A stretch of 58,498 nucleotides of DNA from Flavobacteriaceae bacterium CG2_30_34_30 (GCA_001873105.1 MNYN01000086.1:1-58498), one strand, 5' to 3'; counted from the stretch's first letter, positions 1 to 9,514 are shown. The notes: generated by a model from the sequence alone, not told the origin. A program made the numbers and translations.

Positions 1-163
1 ACCTATAAGATATCCAAAGGACTTGTTCAAGTTATGCTGTTTTATACTTAATAAATGCCAATAAATCTCTGTGGTTTTGGTGCTGCCGTGTCTTAATGAT
101 ACTAGTATAAAAGGATGTCTGTCCTTATAGCATTTAGTCCCTTTGGTGTTATTATTTTTAAAA
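1..163. other. Left edge, no gene called
   Basis: I see no complete gene here. In frame 1 the plus strand is open from the edge to a TAA at 49-51 (16 codons), which could be the tail of a gene lying outside the window but is too short to judge. A 10-base palindrome (ATACTAGTAT, 99-108) and a weak hairpin (AAGGA/TCCTT, 111-126) lie downstream of rsmD; on the minus strand the hairpin is followed by TTTTAT, so it could be a weak terminator for the rsmD operon. Confidence 0.3.
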
Positions 164-700
164 CTATTTTTCAAAAAAACTAAACACAGACCCGCCATAT
201 CTTCTTGCTTCGCTAAAGTTTGGCACATCCGATAAATCGGTATGTTTGGAGTGTTCAATAATTAATACACCATCATCAAGTAAAAGGTTGTTTGAAAATA
301 CTAAGGTTGCTATTTGTGCAAACTGTTCTTTGTTGAAATTATATGGTGGGTCTGCAAAAATAATATCGGCGGTTTGTTTACTTTTTCCTAAGTAAGCATA
401 TACATCTCTTTTTATGGCGGTAATATGAAATTCAAGTTCTGTACTTATCTTATTTATAAATTGTACACAGCCATAATCGGCATCTACAGCTGTTATTTTT
501 TGTGTGCCGCGAGAAGCAAATTCAAAGCTTATGTTTCCTGTGCCGGCAAATAATTCAATAAAGGACAGTGCTGAAAAGGTATATTGGTTGTTTAAAATAT
601 TAAATAGTGCCTCTTTGGCAAAATCGGTTGTGGGGCGAACGGGCAACTTTTTTGGAGCTACCAGAATTTTCCCTTTAAATCTGCCTGAAATAATTCGCAT
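164..700 (-). CDS. rsmD: 16S rRNA (guanine(966)-N(2))-methyltransferase RsmD
   Basis: Class I SAM-dependent methyltransferase of 178 residues, the usual RsmD length, expected to methylate G966 of 16S rRNA in the assembling 30S subunit. Visible motifs are the N-terminal IISGRFKG, the RPTTDFAKEALFNIL block (22-36), the SAM-binding ELFAGTGN (49-56) and the N6/N2-amino methyltransferase catalytic motif DPPY (117-120). It is the last gene of a three-gene minus-strand operon: its ATG shares a base with the stop codon of the DUF3822 gene upstream. Assignment from motif order and length is strong. Confidence 0.93.
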   Translation of the reverse strand: MRIISGRFKGKILVAPKKLPVRPTTDFAKEALFNILNNQYTFSALSFIELFAGTGNISFEFASRGTQKITAVDADYGCVQFINKISTELEFHITAIKRDVYAYLGKSKQTADIIFADPPYNFNKEQFAQIATLVFSNNLLLDDGVLIIEHSKHTDLSDVPNFSEARRYGGSVFSFFEK

Positions 701-1527
701 TAGTTTGAAAATAGTAAAGGATGGGATTGGATATCGATTTTAGAAAGGAGTTCCATCCCTTTGGCGGAGGAAATTATTTCAGGTAAAAATACATTTCTGA
801 TATAGGTATATGCTATGGTATAAAGGGCATCACCCTCTTTAATTTTTCCGTAAAGGTATAGAGGAAATACTTCGGGATTCATGTTTAATTGCTCCGCAAT
901 GAATAATATATAATAAATAAAATCTTCGGGGGTGCTATAAGTAAAACGGTTGTAAAGTTGTACGCTTTTATTTTGCGTTACCAAAACATCAAACCGACAA
1001 TCAAAAACGTGTACATGCATTTTTAAAAGATTCTCCTTTCTTTCTTCTGCTAATATTTTTTGGATAAAAATGGTAGAGGTATGGTAAAAATCAAAGGCTC
1101 CGTATATTTCAAAAAAATAATTATTTATGTTAGTGAATGGTACATACACCGTTACCATATCATAAACATCTAGAGTATCAAATGTAATATAATCGTTGGG
1201 AAGTACTTTAGTATTAAACTTTAAATACTCAGAAATTGCTTCTTCTTGAAAAATAGATTTTGGAACTAGAGCATACAAATTATTTTCATGTAAAATGGAA
1301 ATATTCTCTATGTTTTCAGAAAGCTTAGGATAGGTCTCGTATGCTTTTTTTATTTCAAATAAAACTTCCTCAGGCGAATAGGTTCCTAAAAAGGATATAT
1401 CCTTAAAAAATATAATTTCTAAGGTTTCTGTATTTTGGATTAAAAAAGAAAGTCCATTCAAGCTTACTTGAACGGACAATCGATTTAAAGGTTGAAAATT
1501 GTTATTGTTGTTCTTGCGGACTGTCAT
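700..1527 (-). CDS. DUF3822 family protein
   Basis: About 275 residues, recognised as the DUF3822 family, found mainly in Bacteroidota and usually next to rsmD as here. No catalytic motif, signal peptide or membrane segment is evident; the sequence is rich in aromatic residues and reads as an alpha/beta cytoplasmic protein (N-terminal strand RLSVQVSLNGLSFLI). Its function is not established. The start is ambiguous: ATG at 1527 (MTVRK) is preferred because it places the first conserved strand close to the N terminus; an ATG at 1548 adds seven residues. Either start overlaps the upstream gene, which indicates translational coupling. Confidence 0.8.
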   Translation of the reverse strand: MTVRKNNNNNFQPLNRLSVQVSLNGLSFLIQNTETLEIIFFKDISFLGTYSPEEVLFEIKKAYETYPKLSENIENISILHENNLYALVPKSIFQEEAISEYLKFNTKVLPNDYITFDTLDVYDMVTVYVPFTNINNYFFEIYGAFDFYHTSTIFIQKILAEERKENLLKMHVHVFDCRFDVLVTQNKSVQLYNRFTYSTPEDFIYYILFIAEQLNMNPEVFPLYLYGKIKEGDALYTIAYTYIRNVFLPEIISSAKGMELLSKIDIQSHPLLFSN

Positions 1528-2167
1528 ATTTTTTAGGCCAGTTTCCATTGGTGTTTACATCAGTCATAGAGCCTACACTTATGTGTGTGCCATTGATGCC
1601 ATCTACAGAAACCGTTTGTTTTTCTTGAATAACCAAATCTCTGGATAAATCGTGTAAAACATTATCTTTATTTATTTTTGCTTCAAAAACGGCTATTTTT
1701 CTATCGTTTTTCGTTACAAAACCGGCTTGTAATTCAATAGTAGCTTCTTTATCAGCAATGACTAATTTATCTAAATTTTTATACCGTTCTGAATTTTTAA
1801 AAAGCGAATCTTTTACACTTACAAAACCTAAAGTGTCAATAAGCACTTTTTCAATATAATATCCTTCTTTTATGCCAAAGGCTTTGTTTTTCGCGACATC
1901 GGCAAAACTGGTATCTCTGCGTTGGGTAATAGCAAAATGTGCAGTATCTACAAAACGAGACAAGGAATCGAAACTTCCATTAAATTTTCCGGTAATTTCC
2001 AGATGTGCTAACTCTGCAGTTCGAATATCTTTGAGTTTTTCAATCACCATTGCATAGCGTTGGTCTTTTATTTCATTAAATTTTGTTGGTTCATAAACAG
2101 ATTGAAATAGTAAATAACCAAGTACTGCAATTATTATCCAAAGGGCTAATTGAATTAAAAGTTTCAT
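1502..2167 (-). CDS. Membrane-anchored hypothetical protein of the rsmD operon
   Basis: A 221-residue protein with one N-terminal transmembrane segment (LLIQLALWIIIAVLGYLLF) followed by a soluble, probably periplasmic region with much charged alpha/beta sequence. The frame opens further upstream (2230), but a good promoter overlaps that stretch (2209-2237), so the ATG at 2167 is chosen; it also puts the hydrophobic anchor directly at the N terminus. It is the first gene of the operon with DUF3822 and rsmD. I do not recognise a function; similar anchored proteins accompany DUF3822 in other flavobacteria, as far as I recall. Confidence 0.75.
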   Translation of the reverse strand: MKLLIQLALWIIIAVLGYLLFQSVYEPTKFNEIKDQRYAMVIEKLKDIRTAELAHLEITGKFNGSFDSLSRFVDTAHFAITQRRDTSFADVAKNKAFGIKEGYYIEKVLIDTLGFVSVKDSLFKNSERYKNLDKLVIADKEATIELQAGFVTKNDRKIAVFEAKINKDNVLHDLSRDLVIQEKQTVSVDGINGTHISVGSMTDVNTNGNWPKKYDSPQEQQ

Positions 2168-2208
2168 TATAGATATCGTTTTTTTTGTTAAACGTAAAAG
2201 GTACATCG

Positions 2209-2237
2209 CAAATCTACAATTTTTTTTCAATCACAAA
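2209..2237 (-). promoter_or_regulatory. Bacteroidota-type promoter of the rsmD operon
   Basis: Read on the minus strand, TTTG (2237-2234), a 17-base spacer, then TAGATTTG (2216-2209), matching the Bacteroidota -33/-7 consensus TTTG and TAnnTTTG. Transcription would begin near 2202, about 35 bases before the ATG at 2167. It rules against translation from the upstream in-frame start at 2230. Confidence 0.65.
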
Positions 2238-2326
2238 AGTATAATCTTTAAAAATCCTTCAGCTAAGGAATAATTAAATAGGATACCGTAACTTAGCAAG
2301 AAAAATTTTTCATAAAACCAATATTT

Positions 2327-3751
2327 ATGGACGCTGTGGCTTTCTACAAAAAAATTAAAACGGAATTTCCTTATACTCCCACACTAAAACAAGACCTTGT
2401 TTTACAAAATATATCAAAATTTATTACCAATGCGGCTACCAATGAGGTCTTTTTATTGAAAGGCTATGCAGGTACCGGAAAAACAACCATCATTGGAACG
2501 GTAGTGAAGCATTTATGGGAAACAAAGAAAAAATCAGTCCTACTTGCACCTACTGGTCGAGCTGCAAAAGTAATCAGTAATTACTCCAACACCGAAGCAT
2601 TTACTATTCATAAAAAAATTTATTTTCCAAAAGCACAAAAGGGTGGCGGTGTTTCTTTTACGCTGCAGCCCAATAAACACCGAAACACTTTGTTTATTGT
2701 TGACGAAGCCTCCATGATTTCCGATACCACTTCCGATTCTAAATTGTTTGAAAACGGTTCTTTGCTCGACGATTTGATGCAATATGTGTATAGCGGGCAT
2801 CAATGCAAATTAATTTTAATTGGAGATACCGCACAATTACCACCGGTAAAACTAGATGTTAGTCCCGCATTAAACGAAGATATCCTTCGCAATTTTTACA
2901 ACAAAGAGGTGATAAGTATCGAACTTGACGAAGTGGTTAGACAGCAGGAGGGAAGTGGTATTCTTGCCAATGCTACAGCTCTTAGAGAGGTTTTAGAAAA
3001 CGGATTTTATGAAGACTTTAAATTTGATATTCGAGGATGTAAAGACATTATCAAACCACAAGACGGACAGGAGTTGATGGACGCTATAAACGACTCGTAT
3101 TCAAATTTAGGAAAAGAAGAAACCGTTATGGTACTTCGGTCAAACAAACGTGCCAATCTGTATAATGAGCATATTCGATCGCGAATTCTTTTTCAGGAAA
3201 GCGAACTTGAACCCGGAGATTTCTTAATGGTGGTGAAAAATAATTATTTTTGGTTACAACCTACCAGTGAAGCAGGTTTTATAGCCAATGGCGATATTAT
3301 TGAAGTCCTTGAAATTCATAGTTTTAAAGATTTATATGGCTTTCGTTTTGCTCAAGTTTCTGTGCGGATGGTAGATTATCCTAAAATGAAACCTTTTGAA
3401 ACCGTACTTCTCCTTGATACCATAAAAGCAGAAACGCCTTCCTTATCTTATGAGGATTCTAACCGACTGTATGAAGAAGTAATGAAAGATTATGGCGATG
3501 TTGGTTCAAAATATAAAAAATTTCTTAACGTTAAGGCAAATACATATTTTAATGCATTGCAAGTGAAATTTTCTTATGCCATAACCTGCCATAAATCGCA
3601 AGGAGGACAATGGCATACGGTTTTTGTAGAGCAACCGTATCTGCCAAACGGAATGGACAAAGATTACTTACGTTGGCTATATACAGCAATAACTAGGGCA
3701 AAAGAAAAATTATATTTAATTGGGTTTAAAGACAATCTATTTAAAGAATAG
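2327..3751 (+). CDS. RecD/Dda-like ATP-dependent DNA helicase
   Basis: A 474-residue superfamily 1 helicase. Walker A GYAGTGKTT (46-54), motif II DEAS (126-129), the LIGDTAQLPPV motif III (around 164-174), and C-terminal UvrD_C_2 motifs ITCHKSQGGQW and LYTAITRAKEKLYLIGF are all present and in order. The size and layout fit the small flavobacterial 'RecD-like'/AAA helicases rather than a RecBCD RecD subunit; no RecB or RecC is nearby. It is expected to be a 5'-3' DNA helicase acting in repair or replication restart. It is transcribed divergently from the rsmD operon and apparently as a single gene. Confidence 0.88.
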   Translation: MDAVAFYKKIKTEFPYTPTLKQDLVLQNISKFITNAATNEVFLLKGYAGTGKTTIIGTVVKHLWETKKKSVLLAPTGRAAKVISNYSNTEAFTIHKKIYFPKAQKGGGVSFTLQPNKHRNTLFIVDEASMISDTTSDSKLFENGSLLDDLMQYVYSGHQCKLILIGDTAQLPPVKLDVSPALNEDILRNFYNKEVISIELDEVVRQQEGSGILANATALREVLENGFYEDFKFDIRGCKDIIKPQDGQELMDAINDSYSNLGKEETVMVLRSNKRANLYNEHIRSRILFQESELEPGDFLMVVKNNYFWLQPTSEAGFIANGDIIEVLEIHSFKDLYGFRFAQVSVRMVDYPKMKPFETVLLLDTIKAETPSLSYEDSNRLYEEVMKDYGDVGSKYKKFLNVKANTYFNALQVKFSYAITCHKSQGGQWHTVFVEQPYLPNGMDKDYLRWLYTAITRAKEKLYLIGFKDNLFKE

Positions 3752-3833
3752 AAAAATAAATTTCATGTGTGGCATCCATTAATAAAATACAATTCATTAC
3801 AACATCTCATTATTATAATCCACTTAAAAATCT

Positions 3834-3841
3834 TAATTTTG
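3834..3841 (+). promoter_or_regulatory. Possible -7 element before the KdsB-KdnB-like fusion
   Basis: TAATTTTG matches TAnnTTTG and would give a leader of about 25 bases before the TTG start at 3868. No convincing TTTG is present at the -33 distance, so the call is weak. Confidence 0.3.
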
Positions 3842-3867
3842 ATTTTTAAAATATAAATAAATTTTCC

Positions 3868-5709
3868 TTGAAAAAACAAGATTTAAAAATAATTGCAATG
3901 ATACCTGCCAGATATGGAGCAACCCGTTTTCCAGGAAAAATGATGGAGACTCTTGGTGGTAAAAGTGTAATTTTAACTACTTATCAAGCTACCGTAAATA
4001 CAAACCTTTTTGATGAAGTTTATGTAGTAACCGATAGCGATATCATTTTTGATGAAATAACAAATAATGGTGGAAAAGTACTAAGAAGCATTAAAGAACA
4101 CGAATGCGGCACAGATAGAATAGCAGAGGCGGTTGCCGATTTAGATATCGATATTGTGGTGAATGTGCAAGGCGATGAACCCTTTACAAACCGAAGAGAT
4201 TTAGAAAAAGTGCTTCAAGTTTTTTATGAAGAAGATGCCTCAAAAATTGATTTAGCATCTTTGATGATAGAAATTACCAATTGGAAAGAAATTAATGACC
4301 CAAACACCGTAAAGGTTATTGTAGATAAAAATAATTTTGCACTCTATTTTTCCAGATCTACTATACCATTTCCAAGAGATAAAAATAATGAAATTTCCTA
4401 TTTTAAACATAAAGGTATTTATGCATTTCGAAAACAAGCAATTTTAGACTTCTACAACTTGCCAATGGGAACTTTAGAGGCGGTTGAAAAAATTGAATGT
4501 ATTCGGTTTTTAGAATATGGGAAAAAAATAAAAATGGCTATTTCTACCTCTAAAAGTGTAGAAATTGACACGCCTGAAGATTTAAGACGTGCAAACGTAC
4601 TTTTGAAAAAAAAGGAGCGAAACATAAACAACAAACACCGCAATTTTCCAATGGTGCCTAAAGTAGTATTTGGTTCTGGAAGCTTTAATCAATTGGGCAG
4701 TATTTTGGAGGAAAAAAGAAAAGAAAACACACCTTTTATTTTTTTGGTAGATGCTGTTTTTAAAGATAATAAATCCTTTTTAGAGAGCATACCATTAGTA
4801 GAAAACGATAAAATACTATTCGTTTCAACCGCAGAAGAACCTAAAACCAGCCAAGTAGATGTTTTAGTTTCTGAAATAAAAGACCAAAATAAAAAATTAC
4901 CATCCGGAATTATAGGAATAGGCGGAGGTAGTATCATGGACATAGCAAAAGCAGTTTCCATACTTCTTAAAAATCCGGGCAGTGCAGCCGATTATCAAGG
5001 TTGGGATTTAGTGCATAACAAAGCCGTTTACCATGTGGGTATCCCAACCTTGTCAGGAACAGGTGCCGAAGTGTCAAGAACAGCCGTATTGTGTGGTCCG
5101 GAACGTAAATTAGGAATTAATAGTGATTTCACCCCTTTTAATCAAGTTGTTTTAGATCCTGATTTGACCGTTGATATACCAAAAAACCAATGGTTTTATA
5201 GCGGAATGGATTGTTTTATTCATTGTGTTGAGTCTTTAAATGGCACTTTTTTAAATGCTTTTAGCCAGAGTTATGGCGAAAAAGCATTTGAACTCTGCAA
5301 AGAAATATTTTTAACAGATTCCTTAACCGCCGAAGAAGCAAGAGCTAAATTAATGATGGCTTCTTGGCACGGTGGAATGAGTATTGCCTATTCACAAGTG
5401 GGTGTAGCACATGCAATGAGCTATGGACTTTCTTATGTATTAGGCACCAAACACGGTATTGGTAATTGTATTGTTTTTAACCAATTGGAGGAGTTTTATC
5501 CAGAAGGCGTTGCTTTGTTTAAAGAAATGGTGAATAAGCATAAAATAAAAATTCCAAAAAATGTTTGTTCTGTTCTTACGGATAAACAAATGAACACGAT
5601 GATTGATGTTGCCTTAAGTTTGGAACCTCTATGGGAAAATGCCTTAGGGAAAGAGTGGAAAAGAAAAATTACCCGAGAAAAATTAAGAACTTTATATGAA
5701 AAACTGTAA
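3868..5709 (+). CDS. Fusion: Kdo cytidylyltransferase (KdsB) + KdnB-like iron-dependent dehydrogenase
   Basis: A single uninterrupted 613-codon frame joining two enzymes. Residues about 7-250 are KdsB-like: [46 protein letters not shown] and IDTPEDL, the machinery that makes CMP-Kdo for lipid A/inner-core assembly. Residues about 262-613 are a group III (iron) alcohol dehydrogenase: NAD motif GIGGGSIMD (around 350), metal-ligand pair DCFIH (around 448) and two further histidines in AHAMSYG and KHGIGN. The closest described role I know for this pairing is Kdo C8 oxidation by KdnB in Shewanella Kdo8N synthesis. The start is TTG (3868), placing [10 protein letters not shown] near the N terminus. 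An internal ATG at 4651 (codon 262) begins the second domain exactly. The acyltransferase follows after 3 bases. Confidence 0.8.
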   Translation: MKKQDLKIIAMIPARYGATRFPGKMMETLGGKSVILTTYQATVNTNLFDEVYVVTDSDIIFDEITNNGGKVLRSIKEHECGTDRIAEAVADLDIDIVVNVQGDEPFTNRRDLEKVLQVFYEEDASKIDLASLMIEITNWKEINDPNTVKVIVDKNNFALYFSRSTIPFPRDKNNEISYFKHKGIYAFRKQAILDFYNLPMGTLEAVEKIECIRFLEYGKKIKMAISTSKSVEIDTPEDLRRANVLLKKKERNINNKHRNFPMVPKVVFGSGSFNQLGSILEEKRKENTPFIFLVDAVFKDNKSFLESIPLVENDKILFVSTAEEPKTSQVDVLVSEIKDQNKKLPSGIIGIGGGSIMDIAKAVSILLKNPGSAADYQGWDLVHNKAVYHVGIPTLSGTGAEVSRTAVLCGPERKLGINSDFTPFNQVVLDPDLTVDIPKNQWFYSGMDCFIHCVESLNGTFLNAFSQSYGEKAFELCKEIFLTDSLTAEEARAKLMMASWHGGMSIAYSQVGVAHAMSYGLSYVLGTKHGIGNCIVFNQLEEFYPEGVALFKEMVNKHKIKIPKNVCSVLTDKQMNTMIDVALSLEPLWENALGKEWKRKITREKLRTLYEKL

Positions 5710-5712
5710 CTT

Positions 5713-6252
5713 ATGCGATGGCTAGCATCCCTGTTTTATTTTAAGATATTAGGATGGAAAGTGGCTGGAAATCTTTCTTTAGAAATTAAGAAATGTGTTA
5801 TTATTGTTGTTCCTCATACTAGTTGGCATGATTTTTATATCGGTGCAATTATTCGAAAAATTATTGGTTTAGAAATTAATTTTATTGCCAAAAAAGAATT
5901 ATTTGATTCTCCCTTTGGTTGGTATTTTCAATGGATGGGAGGCTCGCCAATAAACCGTACTTCAAAACAAAACAAAGTAGATGAGGTTGTAAAAATATTT
6001 AATAGTAAAGAAACTTTTCGTTTAGCCCTTGCGCCTGAAGGCACTAGAAAAAAAGTAAATTCTTGGAAAACAGGCTTTTATTATATAGCTCTAGCAGCGC
6101 AAGTACCTATTATTTGTATTGCATTTGATTATGGCACAAAAACTGTGAAAATTGCTCCTCCCTTTTATCCTTCTGGTAACATAAATTTTGACCTTCCCAA
6201 ACTAAAAGAATTTTACAAAGGTGTAGTAGGAAAAATTCCTGAAAATACTTAG
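5713..6252 (+). CDS. PlsC-like (lysophospholipid-type) acyltransferase
   Basis: A 179-residue protein with the acyltransferase catalytic signature H-X4-D (HTSWHD, 35-40), followed by GGSPINRTS (substrate-phosphate region) and APEGTRKK (around 107-114), the EGTR block of the PlsC/LPLAT family. It is shorter than PlsC of E. coli and belongs to the small flavobacterial '1-acyl-glycerol-3-phosphate acyltransferase-like' group, whose substrates are not firmly known. The start codon lies 3 bases after the fusion gene, so the two are co-transcribed; this suggests an acyl transfer linked to lipid A/Kdo or membrane lipid metabolism, which is inference. Confidence 0.82.
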   Translation: MRWLASLFYFKILGWKVAGNLSLEIKKCVIIVVPHTSWHDFYIGAIIRKIIGLEINFIAKKELFDSPFGWYFQWMGGSPINRTSKQNKVDEVVKIFNSKETFRLALAPEGTRKKVNSWKTGFYYIALAAQVPIICIAFDYGTKTVKIAPPFYPSGNINFDLPKLKEFYKGVVGKIPENT

Positions 6253-6308
6253 AATTTTAGAAATCTAACCACAAAAGATAATAGGTGTTGCAACTTGAGG
6301 ATATATTC

Positions 6309-7019
6309 CTATTCTTCCATCGTGTGATACACATTTTGTACATCATCATCTTCTTCTAATTTTTCCAATAGTTTTTCTACATCGGCGGCTTCTTCTTCGG
6401 TTAATTTTTTTGTAACCTGCGGAATACGCTCAAATCCGGAAGATAAAATTTCAATTTTTTTTCCTTCTAAAAAACTTTGAATGGCTCCAAAGCTTTCAAA
6501 AGGGGCATAAATATGTACACCATCTTCATCTTCAAAAACTTCTTCCACCCCACAATCAATGATTTCTAATTCTAATTCTTCCTGATCAATTCCTTCAGGT
6601 GATATTCTAAAATTACAGGTATGATCAAACATAAAGGAAACGGAACCACTTGTTCCTAGACTTCCATCGCATTTATTAAAATAGGAACGAACGTTTGCAA
6701 CGGTTCGAGTATTATTATCTGTTGCAGTTTCAACAAGAATAGCGATGCCGTGAGGTGCATACCCTTCAAAAAGCACTTCTTTGTAATCGCCTAAACTTTT
6801 GTCTGATGCTCGTTTAATAGCGCGTTCTACATTTTCTTTAGGCATATTTACTGCCTTTGAATTTTGAATTACAGCACGAAGTCTAGAATTTGCATCCGGA
6901 TCTGGACCTCCTTCTTTTACAGCCATTACAATGTCTTTTCCTATTCTGGTAAATGCTTTAGACATTGCTGACCAACGTTTCATTTTTCGTGCTTTTCTAA
7001 ATTCAAAGGCTCTTCCCAT
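6309..7019 (-). CDS. YebC/PmpR (TACO1) family protein
   Basis: A 236-residue protein with the YebC hallmarks: basic N terminus (MGRAFEFRKARKMKRW), the block KDIVMAVKEGGPDPDANSRL, NMPKENVERAIKRA, and the acidic C-terminal domain with SSGFERIPQ. Members were first named transcriptional regulators (PmpR); other homologues, including mitochondrial TACO1, act on the ribosome during translation. The cytoplasmic two-domain fold and length are typical of the family. It is a single gene, convergent with the acyltransferase, with about 180 bases of non-coding sequence upstream. Confidence 0.92.
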   Translation of the reverse strand: MGRAFEFRKARKMKRWSAMSKAFTRIGKDIVMAVKEGGPDPDANSRLRAVIQNSKAVNMPKENVERAIKRASDKSLGDYKEVLFEGYAPHGIAILVETATDNNTRTVANVRSYFNKCDGSLGTSGSVSFMFDHTCNFRISPEGIDQEELELEIIDCGVEEVFEDEDGVHIYAPFESFGAIQSFLEGKKIEILSSGFERIPQVTKKLTEEEAADVEKLLEKLEEDDDVQNVYHTMEE

Positions 7020-7199
7020 CGTAAAATTTATTACTTGTTATTTGTTATCTTTTATTTGTTGTAGGTATTTCTTTTGCTGTTTTATTTCGCAATTAGCAGG
7101 ATTATACTCTTTTTAATAACGTTTTTACTTATCAATACTGTTTCATCGCAAAAATAAAAAAATCTTCACTAATTTAAAGTGTAAAATGGTTTAATATAA

Positions 7200-7481
7200 T
7201 TAGCTTACTAAGTCATCAATAATTGCGGCAAACTCAAAATCTTTTTCTGTAACTCCGCCGGCATCGTGAGTGGTAAGTGATATGCTTAATGTATTATAAA
7301 CATTACTCCAATCTGGATGATGATTTAGTCTTTCGGCTTCAAATGCAATGCGAGTCATTACCGCAAATGCATCTTTAAAATCAGAAAATTCTAAGGAGGT
7401 GTGGATGGCATTTTCGCCATAATCCCAACCTTCAAATGATTTCATTTTTTCTTCAATTTGCGATTTAGTTAATTTTTTCAT
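7200..7481 (-). CDS. 4a-hydroxytetrahydrobiopterin dehydratase
   Basis: A 93-residue pterin-4a-carbinolamine dehydratase (PCD/DCoH family). The active-site signature is present: HHPDW (54-58) and THDAGG (71-76), with the usual length. It dehydrates 4a-hydroxy-tetrahydropterin formed by phenylalanine or related aromatic hydroxylases, or may serve in pterin recycling. No hydroxylase is in the window. Its ATG overlaps the stop of the upstream epimerase gene by 4 bases (ATGA), indicating translational coupling. Confidence 0.9.
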   Translation of the reverse strand: MKKLTKSQIEEKMKSFEGWDYGENAIHTSLEFSDFKDAFAVMTRIAFEAERLNHHPDWSNVYNTLSISLTTHDAGGVTEKDFEFAAIIDDLVS

Positions 7482-8332
7482 ATCAATTTTTCTTTTAATG
7501 TGATTAAACTTTCGTTGCAGGTAATTTCGTTAATTACTTCATTCACCGTTATTTGATGTTGTGCAGGAAGTTGGTTTTCTTTTGCTAAAACTGCTAAAAA
7601 AAAGTCTTCATTGCTAATAAAGGTATTGGTAAAAATAGGTATGTTACCTCCTAATTTCTCTGCTATTTCAAGAAATAAATCACTGTGGTGAATTAAATCT
7701 GTGCTTCCTAGATGAAAAACACCAAACCTTTTTTGATTGATAATGTAGTGAATTTGCTGAGATAATTTTGTATCGGTGGTTGTATTTACCACAAGATTGG
7801 GGAAAACTTCAAATCGGCATTTGTTTTTAATACTCTCTTTCAAGGAAATTATACGAGGGGAATTTACTCCCAAAACCATCGGTAGCCTTAGTAAAGTGTA
7901 TTTTTTTGATGGCAATGTGGAAAGTAATTTTTCTATCGCAATTTTGCTTTTACCCGAGGAAGTGCTTGCTAGTGTTTTGTTGTTTTCGTATGCCGGAAAC
8001 TTTTTGATACCATCAAAAACCCTTACAGAAGATAAAAATATAAGTTTGCAAAAAGGAGTTACCGTAACATACGTAAATAACTGTTGGTGTAGCGCATATA
8101 AGGCGGAATGATTTCCTCGCAAAGCAGAAATTATAATATGTGGACGTACTTCGTTTAAAATGAATTCTACATCGTCATTCTCAACATCATATTGAAAAAA
8201 AACTTGGTTTTTTTCAAAAAAAGCATTGGTTGAAAAATAGGTGCCATAAACGTCAAAGTAGGGAAGAAGCTCTTTGTAAAGTGCATTCCCTAAAAAACCA
8301 CTGCCACCAAGTATTAATATTCTATTTTCCAT
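7478..8332 (-). CDS. NAD(P)-dependent sugar epimerase/reductase (RmlD-like SDR)
   Basis: A 284-residue extended short-chain dehydrogenase. The N-terminal Rossmann motif ILILGGSGFLG (5-15) binds NAD(P), and the remainder follows dTDP-4-dehydrorhamnose reductase-like proteins. The canonical YxxxK catalytic pair is not obvious: the region that should carry it reads SSGKSKIAIEKLL, so K is present in an alpha helix but the tyrosine is replaced. It may therefore not be a standard RmlD. It heads a two-gene operon with the pterin dehydratase. Substrate unknown. Confidence 0.7.
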   Translation of the reverse strand: MENRILILGGSGFLGNALYKELLPYFDVYGTYFSTNAFFEKNQVFFQYDVENDDVEFILNEVRPHIIISALRGNHSALYALHQQLFTYVTVTPFCKLIFLSSVRVFDGIKKFPAYENNKTLASTSSGKSKIAIEKLLSTLPSKKYTLLRLPMVLGVNSPRIISLKESIKNKCRFEVFPNLVVNTTTDTKLSQQIHYIINQKRFGVFHLGSTDLIHHSDLFLEIAEKLGGNIPIFTNTFISNEDFFLAVLAKENQLPAQHQITVNEVINEITCNESLITLKEKLI

Positions 8333-8431
8333 ATATTTAACAAACGGTAATTTATTGATAAAAAAAGTGTAGTCCGCTTAAAGCAGATAATCAATAAATA
8401 CGTCTTACATCATTATTCTATAGTCGTGATA

Positions 8432-9514
8432 CTATCCTTTGTAAAAAGGGAGTTTAACTACAGTAGCCGGAATGCTATTTTTTCTTATTTGAACGTGAAT
8501 AGTAGAACCTAATTTTGATAGTTCAGCAGGAACATATCCTAAGCCAATACCTTTATTTAGCGAAGGCGCCATTGTGCCACTAGTGACTACGCCAATTTTA
8601 TTTCCTTGTTCATCAACAATGTCATAATCGTGACGAGGAACCCCTCTTTCATTCAATTCAAAGGCAACTAATTTTTTAGCAACGCCATTTTCTTTTTGTT
8701 TTTTTAATGCTTCTGAATTTGTAAACTCTTTAGTGAATTTAGTGATCCAACCCAAACCAGCTTCCAGAGGAGATGTTTGGTCATTTATGTCGTTTCCATA
8801 AAGGCAATATCCCATTTCTAATCGTAAGGTATCTCTAGCTGCAAGACCTATTGGTTTGATTCCAAATGCAGCACCTGCTTCCATCACTTTATTCCAAACT
8901 TGCTCTACTTCTTCATTTTTGCAATAAATTTCAAAACCACCGCTACCTGTATAACCTGTTGCTGAAATTATAACGTGCTCTATACCTGCAAAATCACCAA
9001 CCACAAAACTATAATTGGGTATTGTTTTTAAATCAACGCTGCTTAAGGATTGCATTGCTTCTGCAGTTTTAGGTCCTTGAATGGCTAAAAGCGAATATTT
9101 ATCTGAAATGTTACGCATTTCTGCTCCCATCGTATTGTGTTTAGAAATCCAATTCCAATCTTTCTCTATGTTTGAAGCATTTACCACAAGCAACCATTTT
9201 TCAGCTTCTAGGCGATATACAATTAAATCATCTACAATACCTCCTGTTTCATTAGGCAAACAGCTGTATTGTGCTTTACCATTTACTAATACTGAAGCGT
9301 CATTGGAACATACTTTTTGAATCAAGTCTAAAGCTTTGTCTCCAAGAATTAAAAATTCACCCATATGCGATACGTCAAATACCCCAACGCCGTTTCTTAC
9401 CGTAAGATGTTCTGCACTTACGCCTTCATATTGTATCGGCATATTGTACCCTGCAAAAGGTGCCATTTTTGCTCCAAGAGCTTCATGAATGTGTGATAAT
9501 ACTGTGTTTTTCAT
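8432..9514 (-). CDS. gcvT: Glycine cleavage system T protein (aminomethyltransferase)
   Basis: A 360-residue folate-dependent aminomethyltransferase that takes the aminomethyl group from lipoyl-GcvH and forms 5,10-methylene-THF and ammonia. Family motifs are [29 protein letters not shown] near the N terminus (given in part: [11 protein letters not shown]), [29 protein letters not shown] and the C-terminal GVPRHDY / [10 protein letters not shown]. Length agrees with the family. The ATG at 9514 is used; an in-frame TTG two codons upstream is unnecessary. A -7-like TAAATTTG lies at 9599-9592 on this strand, giving a leader of about 70 bases that contains a hairpin. GcvH and GcvP are not in the window, as usual for flavobacteria. 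Confidence 0.95.
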   Translation of the reverse strand: MKNTVLSHIHEALGAKMAPFAGYNMPIQYEGVSAEHLTVRNGVGVFDVSHMGEFLILGDKALDLIQKVCSNDASVLVNGKAQYSCLPNETGGIVDDLIVYRLEAEKWLLVVNASNIEKDWNWISKHNTMGAEMRNISDKYSLLAIQGPKTAEAMQSLSSVDLKTIPNYSFVVGDFAGIEHVIISATGYTGSGGFEIYCKNEEVEQVWNKVMEAGAAFGIKPIGLAARDTLRLEMGYCLYGNDINDQTSPLEAGLGWITKFTKEFTNSEALKKQKENGVAKKLVAFELNERGVPRHDYDIVDEQGNKIGVVTSGTMAPSLNKGIGLGYVPAELSKLGSTIHVQIRKNSIPATVVKLPFYKG

